This document shows positions 7,930 to 15,603 of a stretch of DNA of 64,000 bases, piece by piece. Both the position numbers and the translations under genes were made by a program. The notes beneath the pieces were generated by a model, which was given only the letters and a program-made list of their open reading frames with translations, had not been told where the DNA came from and did not search any database. The first letter of the stretch is position 1; the number at the start of each line of letters is the position of its first letter. The DNA is from Hymenobacter jejuensis (lineage in GTDB: Bacteria > Bacteroidota > Bacteroidia > Cytophagales > Hymenobacteraceae), in the NCBI RefSeq assembly GCF_006337165.1, contig NZ_CP040896.1, forward strand, positions 3,596,001 through 3,660,000, in the 5' to 3' direction.

Positions 7930-8652
7930 CTAAGTAAGTACATAGCCAGTTACAGGGTTGTTGATGCCCTTCAGGGTCAGGGTTTTCTTCTGCGCATCGG
8001 GAAATTGCTCTTTTACCTCGTTGAATACTTCCTCCGTGACCATGATTTCACCTACGCCGGCCGCCCCCTGCAATCTTGACGTGAGGTTGACCACCGGGCC
8101 TATGGCGGTAAAATCTTTGTACGTGGTTCCTACTTCCCCCATGTAGCATTCGCCTGTATGGATTCCTATTCCTACCCCAAGCGTGTGAATATCACTCAGG
8201 CCAATTTCTTCTTTTAGGTGTTGACAGTTTTTTTGCAGCTGAACAGCTGCACTTACCGCATTTTGTACGTGGTCTTTCCTGATTAACGGGAAATTGAAAA
8301 TAGCCAGCACAGCATCGCCGATGAATTTGTTGACAATCCCGTCCTCTTCCCAGATCGCTGCCGAACAGCGGTCGTAAAAGCTGTTGAGCAGCTCATTCAC
8401 TTTTGCGCCTTCTATTTGCTGCGACAAATCCGTGTACCCCCGAATGTCAGCAAAGAGAATGGTGGTGGAAACGGGTATCTGCTTATGCTTCATGATCTTG
8501 GCAAAATTGCTTTCGCAATAGGTGCAAAGATTTGGATGCATTTGGCTTCTCTTGATGCCAAAACTCTTGAAAAGAAAAGAAAAGGGCCCACGTATGACAG
8601 TTGGCATATGCATATGTTCCCAGCAACCCAAGCAAATCTGTGATTCTTTCAT
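7930..8652 (-). CDS. Class III adenylate/guanylate cyclase with an N-terminal cysteine cluster
   Basis: 240 residues. Cyclase domain from about residue 60: 'FADIRGYTDLS' carries metal Asp69, 'NKFIGDAVLAIFN' carries the purine-selecting Lys109 and metal Asp113, 'DFTAIGPVVNLTSRLQ' carries Asp180/Thr182, transition-state Asn189 and Arg193. All expected catalytic residues are present, so it should make cyclic nucleotide, probably cAMP (inference from Lys and Asp/Thr). The N-terminus has two CxxC pairs (Cys7/Cys10 in 'CLGCWE', Cys43/Cys46 in 'CTYCE'), a probable zinc or redox site. There is no membrane or classical sensor domain. Confidence 0.88.
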   Translation of the reverse strand: MKESQICLGCWEHMHMPTVIRGPFSFLFKSFGIKRSQMHPNLCTYCESNFAKIMKHKQIPVSTTILFADIRGYTDLSQQIEGAKVNELLNSFYDRCSAAIWEEDGIVNKFIGDAVLAIFNFPLIRKDHVQNAVSAAVQLQKNCQHLKEEIGLSDIHTLGVGIGIHTGECYMGEVGTTYKDFTAIGPVVNLTSRLQGAAGVGEIMVTEEVFNEVKEQFPDAQKKTLTLKGINNPVTGYVLT

Positions 8653-8830
8653 AGTGCTCTTGAAGTCCCTCGCTGCGGCCTCAAGATTAATTTAGCATTA
8701 TATTTAATAATAGTTATACGTTTTTTATACTGTTCTGCTGGCTCGTATTACCGGGCGCATGTAGTGGGCGCTGGCGCTAACTGACTCCGATAACGCTATA
8801 CCTATGATGCCTACGCCATCAAGGGAATGC

Positions 8831-9703
8831 TTACCTCTCCGCGTACACTTCCTTTATCTGCTTTGTTAGGTAGTTAAAGGCCAAGGGTATGTCGGTACGC
8901 GGGCTGGTGGTATTGCCCTCAATAAAAACGTTGCCTTTGTATTTCGCCTTTCTCAAGGCTCTTAAATACGGCTTAAAGTCTTCGCCTTGCACGCCTGGGA
9001 ACGAGCGGTTTTGTTTTTCTGCGATTTCGCAGTGGACCAATATATCCTTAGCGTCGATAATGCTCTGCGGCGACTCACTTTCGCGCAGCATGTGAAAAAT
9101 ATCAGCGTTGAGTTTGAAGTTGGGATGGTTGACGGCCCGCACGACTTCCGCCGCTGACTTTACGGTGTTCAGAAAATTCGTTTCGGAAGAATTAAGGTTT
9201 TCAATGGCAATCATGATTCCGTGTTTTTGCGCAGCAACAGCCATTTTGCGGCACAAGACAACAAAATCAGCCTGGGCCTTCTGCGCATCATAGCCTTCCG
9301 GAATCCGGCGAGCGCCCCCGCTGCCGAGTACGATAAAAGGAATGTTGGCTTGCTGAGCCCGCGCAAAAACGCTGTCGACATACGCTACCACGCGGGCGTC
9401 ATTCACGTTCGGCCCAGCGATTTTTATCTTGCCGGTAAAGAGAATGTTGCAGAGGTATACTTTGCACTTCGCCTTTTTCATCCGGGACAAGTTTTGCTTG
9501 AATTGCTCCTCCGATAGAGCCGGCGAAACCATGCGGCTTACGGTTTCCCCGATCATGCGGAAACCAGCGGCATACACCAAGCTGTCCTGATCAATGGGTG
9601 CCACGAGGCCGATTTGCGGAATGTACTCCTTGCTTGGCGCAAAGCTGAGCAAAGCCGCAAGCGCCACGAAAAGTGCCAGCACGGGTACGAATTTCAATTT
9701 CAT
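8831..9703 (-). CDS. Secreted sugar phosphate isomerase/epimerase-like TIM-barrel protein
   Basis: 290 residues with a signal peptide (MKLKFVPVLALFVALAALLSFA). The mature part fits the AP-endonuclease-2/xylose-isomerase-like barrel: 'IMIAIENLNS' (metal Glu), 'FKLNADIFHMLRE' (metal Asp, His), 'ILVHCEIAE', and 'GNVFIEGN' (last metal Glu). Such enzymes usually isomerise or epimerise sugars or act on inositol-type substrates with a divalent metal. Export to the periplasm is common in Bacteroidota paralogues. The substrate cannot be told from the sequence, and no sugar-utilisation genes flank it. Confidence 0.8.
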   Translation of the reverse strand: MKLKFVPVLALFVALAALLSFAPSKEYIPQIGLVAPIDQDSLVYAAGFRMIGETVSRMVSPALSEEQFKQNLSRMKKAKCKVYLCNILFTGKIKIAGPNVNDARVVAYVDSVFARAQQANIPFIVLGSGGARRIPEGYDAQKAQADFVVLCRKMAVAAQKHGIMIAIENLNSSETNFLNTVKSAAEVVRAVNHPNFKLNADIFHMLRESESPQSIIDAKDILVHCEIAEKQNRSFPGVQGEDFKPYLRALRKAKYKGNVFIEGNTTSPRTDIPLAFNYLTKQIKEVYAER

Positions 9704-9850
9704 AGAACAGCTTTTAGGTGAGAGTAGAATTAAGAAAATATCAAGCGGAAGCTCCGCATCGGGCGATGTACAAGCGCAGAGGCTACTTGGCTTTCCATCG
9801 TTTGGGCTAGCGGGGCACGCTATATTATTACGCGAATAAGGGCTAAAGCC

Positions 9851-9892
9851 AAAAGGCCCTACACCCTGTCTGACAGGAGTATAGAGCCTTTT
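9851..9892 (-). terminator. Terminator of menB
   Basis: Long interrupted stem centred on CTGTCTGACAG, outer arms AAAAGGC and GCCTTTT, downstream of menB. It gives a U tract on the minus strand. Confidence 0.75.
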
Positions 9893-9918
9893 GAGTTCTT
9901 ACGCAAATGCCAACCCGA

Positions 9919-10743
9919 TTACGGGAACTTCGGGTACTTCGAGAAGTCGGGTTGACGCTTTTCGATGAAGGCGTTTTTGCCCTCTTTGGCCTCTTCGGAG
10001 AGATAATACAGCAACGTCGCGTTGCCGGCCAACTCCTGAATGCCAGCTTGGCCGTCGAGCTCCGCATTGAACGAAGACTTGAGCATGCGTAAAGCTAATG
10101 GGCTCTTTTCCAATATCTTACGACACCAGGTAACGGTCGTTTCTTCCAGCTTCTCCAGGGGCACCACTTTGTTGACGAGGCCCATGTCGAGGGCTTCCTG
10201 CGCGTCGTACTGGTCGCAGAGAAACCAGATCTCGCGGGCTTTTTTCTGGCCGACGACGCGCGCCAAGTAGCTCGCGCCAAAACCGCCATCGAAGGAGCCG
10301 ACTTTCGGGCCGGTCTGGCCGAAGCGGGCGTTTTCGGCCGCAATGCTCAGGTCGCAGACCACGTGCAGCACGTGGCCGCCGCCGATGGCCCAACCGGCCA
10401 CCATCGCAATGACGGGTTTCGGAATCGAGCGAATTTGCTTTTGCAGATCCAGCACGTTGAGGCGAGGCACGGTGTCTTCGCCCACGTAGCCGCCGTGGCC
10501 GCGCACACTCTGGTCGCCGCCCGAGCAGAAGGCCTTGCCGCCTTCGCCGGTCAGGATCACGACGCCGATGTCGGTGCGGTTGCGGCAAATGTCCATGGCC
10601 TCAATCATCTCCTGCACCGTGAGCGGCGTGAAGGCGTTGTGCACCTGCGGGCGGTTGATCGAGATTTTGGCGATGCCTTCGTGAAAGCTGAAAAGGATTT
10701 CGCGGAACTCCTTAATCGGAGTCCAGGTGATTTGTTCGGCCAT
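9919..10743 (-). CDS. menB: 1,4-dihydroxy-2-naphthoyl-CoA synthase
   Basis: 274 residues from ATG 10743 ([13 protein letters not shown]). The frame stays open to 10863 but that extension runs through a REP-like hairpin and is not coding. Crotonase fold with MenB signatures: '[13 protein letters not shown]' (about 80), '[47 protein letters not shown]' (about 125-170) and C-terminal '[25 protein letters not shown]'. The '[12 protein letters not shown]' segment is that of bicarbonate-dependent MenB. It closes o-succinylbenzoyl-CoA to DHNA-CoA in menaquinone synthesis. It is last in the menF-menD-menB run and is followed by a terminator. Confidence 0.95.
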   Translation of the reverse strand: MAEQITWTPIKEFREILFSFHEGIAKISINRPQVHNAFTPLTVQEMIEAMDICRNRTDIGVVILTGEGGKAFCSGGDQSVRGHGGYVGEDTVPRLNVLDLQKQIRSIPKPVIAMVAGWAIGGGHVLHVVCDLSIAAENARFGQTGPKVGSFDGGFGASYLARVVGQKKAREIWFLCDQYDAQEALDMGLVNKVVPLEKLEETTVTWCRKILEKSPLALRMLKSSFNAELDGQAGIQELAGNATLLYYLSEEAKEGKNAFIEKRQPDFSKYPKFP

Positions 10744-10768
10744 AGTAAGTAAGGGAAGAAAGTCATCC

Positions 10769-10861
10769 GTCATGCAGAGCGCCGCGAAGCATCTGTGCCG
10801 CTTCGTTGAAATTACTACTGCAACATCAGCAGTAGAGATGCTTCGCGGCGCTCGGCATGAC
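10769..10861. repeat. REP-like hairpin, family A, copy 1 (menD-menB gap)
   Basis: 26-base inverted arms 10769-10794 and 10836-10861 with one mismatch, 41-base spacer. Arm begins GTCATGCAGAGC and includes GCGAAGCATCT. The same arm ends occur at 12853-12936. No REP-associated transposase gene is present in the window. Confidence 0.8.
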
Positions 10862-10881
10862 AATCTGATAGAAAAAGTGAT

Positions 10882-12789
10882 TTAAGCGAAAGATGAGCGC
10901 ACCAAGGCGCGATAATGCTCGAAAAAGTCCGCGTTGGTGGCGCTGTCCGTGGTGATTTCCAACAGCGCCGCCCCACTTTGCGAATTGCCGGGCGCAAAGA
11001 AAACCGGTAATACGGATTCTAGTTCGGCAAAGCTGCGGGCCGTGAAGTAATTCAGGCCAAAATCGCGGGCCGTGTTCTCGGCCGTGAGTGTTTGGCGCGT
11101 TTCAAAAAACTCCTCCAACTCCGGTTGTTGCCGCGGCCCGTCGATCATGCGAAAAATGCCGCCACCGTGGTTGTTAAACAGCACCACGCGCAGGTTTAGA
11201 GCTAAATAGTTGTGCCAGAACGCGTTACGATCGTAGAAGAATGCTACGTCGCCGGTGAGCAGCACCACAGGGCGGTCGGGGTTGGCCAGCGCCGAGCCCA
11301 CGGCTGTGCTGGTGCAGCCGTCTATGCCGCTCGTGCCACGGTTGGCAAACACCTCAATGGCGCGGCCGGCCGGCAGCCCGATGATGTTGGCGTAACGCAC
11401 GACCATGCTGTTGGCTAGGTGCAGCGCCGCGCGGTCGGGCACGAATTCCAGCGCTTTTCGGAAGGCCGAGAACTCGTTGAAGGGCTGGTCTTTGGCGCTG
11501 AAAAACTCGTTCAGAAAGCCTTTGGCCCAGCCCTCGGCACGTTGCCAAGGCGTAAGGAAAGCAGCTTTTTGTTTGGCCTCCTCTTCCCCCAGAGCCCAAC
11601 CTGCCGTTGGCCAAGTCAGGCGCGGCGAGCCAATGGGAACGGGTGCTGCGGCCACGCGGGTAGCATCCGCGGCGGCGACCAACGGCTCTGCCGAACTCAT
11701 ACTTGATCTCTTCGAGAAATCGGTAGCGAGTGCTGGCTCTGTAACATCTTGACTGTCAGGCCTTAGTAAGGCTGTAAAAAACGTCGCGGGCTCCATCCGA
11801 ATTACGCGTGTCAGCGAGCGGAAGGTGTCGGCCACGGCGCCGGCCGGCTGAATATGCCAATGCTCTTGCGGGGCCGAATCGCGCAGGTAGAGCTTCAGGG
11901 CTTTTGATATCAATGACTGCCCGAAGGTGATCAGGAGTTCCGGGCGCAGTGCCGCTTTCAGCCCCGGCTCAGGCACGGCCATAAACACATCCTGGCGACC
12001 CAGGGGAACATTGCGCACGTCAAAACTAGCGCCCACGGGCAAGTGCAGATTCGAGATCACATCGCCCACCACAGGCACCTGATAAGCCGCCGCAAACTCC
12101 CGCAGAGCCAGCAACAATGCCTCGTCGTGGTGGTATTGTCCGGCCACAACCAGCGTCCGCGGCATCTGGCGCAGGGTTTGGCGGATGGTTTCCAACTCCG
12201 CGGCCGCCAGCATGAGCACTGGCGCTTCTTCCCGAATCACCTTTACCTTTTCGAAGTGCACCTCTTCTTTCGGGTAAAAGGGCTCGCGCAACGGAATATT
12301 TACCTGCACTGGTCCGGCCGGGAATTGCTGGGCTATGTTAATGGCTTCAGTAACAATGCGTTCGGAATGCCACTTGGCGTCGGCGTGCGCGGTGTCGACG
12401 GGGAACGTAAAGGTGCCTTTGGCATGGGCACCGTACAAATCGGTTTGGCGGATGGTCTGGCCGTCGAGCTGGTCGATCCATTCCGGCGGGCGATCGGCGG
12501 TGAACACCACCAACGGAATCTGTTGAAAGTAGGCTTCGGCCACGGCGGGCGCGTAGTTCAAACCGGCTGTGCCTGAAGTACATACCAGCGCCACGGCCCG
12601 GCGCTGTGTCTGGGCCAGCCCTAGGCCGATGAATGCGGCGGCTCGCTCGTCGGGAACAGTGCGCACTCGGATGCGCGGGTGCCGCGCAAAAGCAATCGTC
12701 AGGGGTGCGCAGCGCGAACCCGGCGACAGCACCACATCCGTAATGCCCATCTGGGCGCAGATTTCCGCGATATTATGAACAGCCTGCAT
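10882..12789 (-). CDS. menD: 2-succinyl-5-enolpyruvyl-6-hydroxy-3-cyclohexene-1-carboxylate synthase
   Basis: 635 residues, a ThDP enzyme that joins isochorismate to 2-oxoglutarate-derived succinic semialdehyde. N-terminal 'DVVLSPGSRCAPLTIAFARHPRIRVRTVPDERAAAFIGLGLAQ' carries the catalytic Glu region; the C-terminal ThDP domain shows 'NRGTSGIDGCTSTAVGSA' and 'GDVAFFYDRNAFWHN', then 'NNHGGGIFRMIDG'. The protein is longer than the usual 550-590 because of an insertion at about residues 340-410 (between 'FFTALLRPDSQDV' and 'KQKAAFLTPW'), which also contains dispersed palindrome copy 5. It lies between menF and menB, with REP-like hairpins in both gaps. Confidence 0.95.
   Translation of the reverse strand: MQAVHNIAEICAQMGITDVVLSPGSRCAPLTIAFARHPRIRVRTVPDERAAAFIGLGLAQTQRRAVALVCTSGTAGLNYAPAVAEAYFQQIPLVVFTADRPPEWIDQLDGQTIRQTDLYGAHAKGTFTFPVDTAHADAKWHSERIVTEAINIAQQFPAGPVQVNIPLREPFYPKEEVHFEKVKVIREEAPVLMLAAAELETIRQTLRQMPRTLVVAGQYHHDEALLLALREFAAAYQVPVVGDVISNLHLPVGASFDVRNVPLGRQDVFMAVPEPGLKAALRPELLITFGQSLISKALKLYLRDSAPQEHWHIQPAGAVADTFRSLTRVIRMEPATFFTALLRPDSQDVTEPALATDFSKRSSMSSAEPLVAAADATRVAAAPVPIGSPRLTWPTAGWALGEEEAKQKAAFLTPWQRAEGWAKGFLNEFFSAKDQPFNEFSAFRKALEFVPDRAALHLANSMVVRYANIIGLPAGRAIEVFANRGTSGIDGCTSTAVGSALANPDRPVVLLTGDVAFFYDRNAFWHNYLALNLRVVLFNNHGGGIFRMIDGPRQQPELEEFFETRQTLTAENTARDFGLNYFTARSFAELESVLPVFFAPGNSQSGAALLEITTDSATNADFFEHYRALVRSSFA
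11742..11766. repeat. 25-bp dispersed palindrome, copy 5, inside menD
   Basis: Core TTGACTGTCAG at 11749-11759, left end TAA. Read in frame on the minus strand as 'RPDSQDV', at the start of a MenD insertion. Confidence 0.5.
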
Positions 12790-12808
12790 GAGATTTTCAA
12801 ATGATAGT

Positions 12809-12833
12809 TAAGTAATTCATAATCAATAGGTTA
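12809..12833. repeat. 25-bp dispersed palindrome, copy 6, upstream of menD
   Basis: Core TTCATAATCAA at 12816-12826, left end TAA, right end TTA. Lies 20 bases upstream of the menD start (12789). Confidence 0.6.
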
Positions 12834-12852
12834 TTGTGGTATATAAATTCGT

Positions 12853-12936
12853 GTCATGCAGAGCGTGAGCGAAGCATCTCTATTGATTAGTAACTCAAAG
12901 AAGCGGGAGAGATGCTTCGCTCACGTTCTGCATAAC
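12853..12936. repeat. REP-like hairpin, family A, copy 2 (menF-menD gap)
   Basis: 28-base arms 12853-12880 and 12909-12936 with two mismatches, 28-base spacer. Arm starts GTCATGCAGAGC and contains GCGAAGCATCT, matching copy 1 except in the middle. Confidence 0.8.
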
Positions 12937-12966
12937 AAAAGGAATCAGGGTAATCAGTTTGGTTTA

Positions 12967-12991
12967 TAAATTATTGATAATTAAATATTTA
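12967..12991. repeat. 25-bp dispersed palindrome, copy 7 (includes menF stop)
   Basis: Core TTGATAATTAA at 12974-12984, left end TAA, right end TTA. The terminal TTA (12989-12991) is the menF stop codon. Confidence 0.65.
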
Positions 12992-14227
12992 TGTGTCAAG
13001 CACGGCGCCGGCTGTGCGTAGCTTCAATTCGGTTTCGTTCCATTCGCGCAGCGGGTCGGAGTCGATGGTGAGGCCGGCGCCGGCGTACAGAATCGCTTGG
13101 GTGGGCCGCACTTGCAGGCAGCGAAGGTTTACAAATAGCCGCGACACGCCCGTTTGCGGCAGGTTTACGGGCCCCAGAAAGCCGCTGTAGTAGGCGCGGT
13201 CGTAGTGCTCGTGCTGGTGCAGAAAGGTGAGGGCCGCTTGCTTGGGCATGCCGCCCACGGCCGAGGTCGGGTGCAGCAAACGCAGCATGTCGGTGCCCAG
13301 GGTCGGGAAGGGCACTTGGCGCAAGTTCACCGAAAAGTCGGTGCGCAGGTGCAGCAGCTCGCCCGCTGCCACGGTGCGCGGACCGGTTTCCGTGTATTCG
13401 CGCAAGCGCAGCTGTTTGAAACAACTTACCACGTAACGTGCTACCAATGCTTGCTCTTCAATTTCTTTTTGCCGCCAAATGGCGTTTTGAGGTGTTAGGC
13501 CATCCACGATGGGTTGCGTGCCGGCGAGGGCCATCGTGCAAAAGCGACCGTCTTCGCCGATTTCCACCAGCACCTCCGGCGTCGCACCCAGCCAAGTGCC
13601 GATGCCTTGCGCACTCACCAACGACACAAATGCCCGCGGATAGCGGCGCTGCAATTCCTCGAAGGCTTCCAGCGTGTCGAAGGCGGGCGGTAGGGGCCGC
13701 GTGGCCGCCCGCGAGGGCACCACTTTCACCACCGCACCCTGCTCAATGGCCTCCACGCCTTTGGTCACTAGCTCCGAAAACTCGGCTTGGTCGGCAATGT
13801 GCGGTATGGGCTGCGGGCTCACGTACCACGACACAAAATCGCAGCTATCGGATTTTGATATAAATACCAGTAAATCAGATAGTTGCAAACTAAGATGGGC
13901 TTCGTCGCTGATGTCGAGTTCGTGGGGGTGCTCGGCGCTGAACACTACATCGGCGGGCAGAAACAGCGCCGGATTGTGGTCGGAGTCGTGAAACGGAAAG
14001 AAGGCGAAACCGGCCGGAGCCGTGGGTTCCAGGGCCGGCGGCAACCCAGTGAAGGCATCTTCGGCCGAAAAGCTCAGGCACAGTTGCGGATGTTCGGCGT
14101 TGGGCAGGCGCCACAGGGCGACCGGCAACCCGCTTTGCAGGGCAAATGCAGCCAGCAAGCGCAGTTGGTCGGTTACGGCGGGCACTGGGCCCGGCCACGC
14201 TACCGCCCGTCGGGAAGAAGTGCTCAT
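12989..14227 (-). CDS. menF: Isochorismate synthase
   Basis: 412 residues from ATG 14227, which overlaps the TGA of the upstream thioesterase in an ATGA junction, so the two are translationally coupled. Chorismate-binding fold with 'AVVKVVPSRAATRPL', 'SAQGIGTWLGATPEVLVEI', 'TMALAGTQP', 'LLHPTSAVGGMPKQAALTFL' and 'YDRAYYSGFLGPVN' in the expected order. The enzyme converts chorismate to isochorismate, the first committed step to menaquinone. An entC-type role in siderophore synthesis is less likely next to menD and menB. A palindrome (copy 8) lies in frame near residue 115; copy 7 begins at the stop codon. Confidence 0.92.
   Translation of the reverse strand: MSTSSRRAVAWPGPVPAVTDQLRLLAAFALQSGLPVALWRLPNAEHPQLCLSFSAEDAFTGLPPALEPTAPAGFAFFPFHDSDHNPALFLPADVVFSAEHPHELDISDEAHLSLQLSDLLVFISKSDSCDFVSWYVSPQPIPHIADQAEFSELVTKGVEAIEQGAVVKVVPSRAATRPLPPAFDTLEAFEELQRRYPRAFVSLVSAQGIGTWLGATPEVLVEIGEDGRFCTMALAGTQPIVDGLTPQNAIWRQKEIEEQALVARYVVSCFKQLRLREYTETGPRTVAAGELLHLRTDFSVNLRQVPFPTLGTDMLRLLHPTSAVGGMPKQAALTFLHQHEHYDRAYYSGFLGPVNLPQTGVSRLFVNLRCLQVRPTQAILYAGAGLTIDSDPLREWNETELKLRTAGAVLDT
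13861..13885. repeat. 25-bp dispersed palindrome, copy 8, inside menF
   Basis: Core CAGTAAATCAG at 13868-13878, left end TAA. Read on the minus strand as 'QLSDLLVFI', with AT-rich codons unlike flanking menF codons. Confidence 0.45.
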
Positions 14228-14670
14228 GCTTTTGGGGAAGCCGATTTGTTGGGCAGATCGATCACGGCCATTGTGATGCGGCTGATGCACACGAGCGCCC
14301 CGCTTTCTTCGTGCGTAATCCGGATTTCCCACACCTGGGTGCTACGGCCCACGTGCAGCGCCGAGGCCCGGCCTACCACAAAGCCCGAGTGCACGCCTTT
14401 CAGGTGATTGGCATTGATTTCCAGCCCTACACACGCCTTTTCCCGTATATCAACCTGAAGGGTAGCGCCAATGCTACCCAGCGTTTCGGCCAGTGCCACC
14501 GACGCCCCGCCGTGCAGCAGTCCCATCGGCTGGTGCGTGCGGCGATCGACGGGCATGCGCCCCACAATGTATTTGTCACCTACTTCCGTGAGTTCGATGC
14601 CCAAATGCTCGCCCAGCGTATTGCGGCACCAGGCGTTAAGTTGAGCGAGATCGTGGGTGGGCTGTGTCAT
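14224..14670 (-). CDS. Hotdog thioesterase, MenI-like (DHNA-CoA hydrolase candidate)
   Basis: 148 residues from ATG 14670 (MTQPTHDLAQLNAW); an ATG at 14685 would add five residues. PaaI/4HBT-type hotdog fold: 'GLLHGGASVALAETLGSIGA' holds the HGG turn and the catalytic Glu, followed by 'GLEINANHLKGVHSGFVVGRA'. It overlaps menF by four bases. This sequence class and the operon position suggest hydrolysis of 1,4-dihydroxy-2-naphthoyl-CoA, the MenI step (inference from context). A general acyl-CoA thioesterase is the alternative. Confidence 0.8.
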   Translation of the reverse strand: MTQPTHDLAQLNAWCRNTLGEHLGIELTEVGDKYIVGRMPVDRRTHQPMGLLHGGASVALAETLGSIGATLQVDIREKACVGLEINANHLKGVHSGFVVGRASALHVGRSTQVWEIRITHEESGALVCISRITMAVIDLPNKSASPKA

Positions 14671-14750
14671 GCGTAAAAGAGGCAAAAAAGACGATTTATA
14701 GGCCCGAAAGAGCTACTTTTCGGGCTTGAACAAGCAAAGCTAGCGGGAAA

Positions 14751-15374
14751 GTGAGCGTCAAAAAAATCTACCTCATCCGGCACGGTCAAACGGATTTTAA
14801 TGTCCGCGGCATCGTGCAAGGCAGCGGCGTCGACTCCGATCTCAACGAAACCGGACGGCGCCAGGCCGCCCGCTTCTTTGCGGCTTATAAACACGTGCCC
14901 TTCGATAAAGTCTACACCTCTACGCTCAGGCGCACCCAGCAGTCGGTGCAAGGCTTTCTGAATCTGGGACTTGCGCACGAGAAAAATGCCGGCCTCAACG
15001 AGATCAGCTGGGGCATCCGAGAGGGCACACGCATCACGGCCGAGGAAGACGAGGAATACCATCACGTGCTTGAGCAATGGACGCAGGGCAACACCGCCAT
15101 CAGCCTCACCGGCGGCGAAAGCCCCGATGACGTGGCGGCCCGCCAACGCGCCTTTATCGACTTGCTGTTATCGCGCCCCGAGGAGGAAACCGTGCTCGTG
15201 TGCATGCACGGCCGCGCCATGCGCGTCTTGCTCTGTCAGCTACTCAATTACCCGCTCAGCTTCATGGATGCGTTCGAACATCGTAACTTGTGCTTGTACA
15301 AGCTGCATTACACCGGCAATATGTTCACGGTGCGTAACTTCTTGGACGTTAATCACTTAATCGAACATGGGTAA
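14751..15374 (+). CDS. Histidine phosphatase (phosphoglycerate mutase) family protein
   Basis: 207 residues from GTG 14751. The catalytic 'YLIRHGQTDFN' (His11) is at the N-terminus, 'STLRRTQQSVQGFL' follows with the second Arg, 'LNEISWGIREG' holds the conserved Glu region and 'VLVCMHGRAMRVLLCQLL' the second catalytic His. This is a complete histidine phosphatase; substrates in the family range from phosphosugars to alpha-ribazole phosphate, so none is assigned. It diverges from the men operon and shares an 81-base gap that holds a GCCCGAAA hairpin (14702-14726). Confidence 0.88.
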   Translation: MSVKKIYLIRHGQTDFNVRGIVQGSGVDSDLNETGRRQAARFFAAYKHVPFDKVYTSTLRRTQQSVQGFLNLGLAHEKNAGLNEISWGIREGTRITAEEDEEYHHVLEQWTQGNTAISLTGGESPDDVAARQRAFIDLLLSRPEEETVLVCMHGRAMRVLLCQLLNYPLSFMDAFEHRNLCLYKLHYTGNMFTVRNFLDVNHLIEHG

Positions 15375-15542
15375 ATGGTAGTGCACTGCTGCCAGCACAA
15401 TCATTCGAGACGTGACCATAAAAAAGAGGTTTGTATTGGCAACTCTAGCCCGTGCGGACAAGCCTTTCAAGCAACAACCAAGAACAACAGCAGAAGCGAA
15501 AATTCGCAGATTATTGCCCCTAAACCGAGAGTTCTGATATTG

Positions 15543-15573
15543 TTTGCACCCCCGGATTTTCGGGCTAATTTTG
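15543..15573 (+). promoter_or_regulatory. Bacteroidota promoter of pdhC
   Basis: -33 TTTG at 15543-15546, 19-base spacer, -7 TAATTTTG at 15566-15573. Both boxes match the Bacteroidota consensus, and the leader is about 25 bases. Confidence 0.8.
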
Positions 15574-15603
15574 ACCCCTCACAACACAACACCGCAGAAG
15601 CAG

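Noticed and set aside
10744..10863. Upstream extension of menB
   Set aside because: The extra codons translate the REP-like hairpin; MenB proteins start at the equivalent of ATG 10743.
14681..14705. 25-base TAA...TTA stretch upstream of the MenI-like gene
   Set aside because: Ends match, but there is no palindromic core; a chance match.
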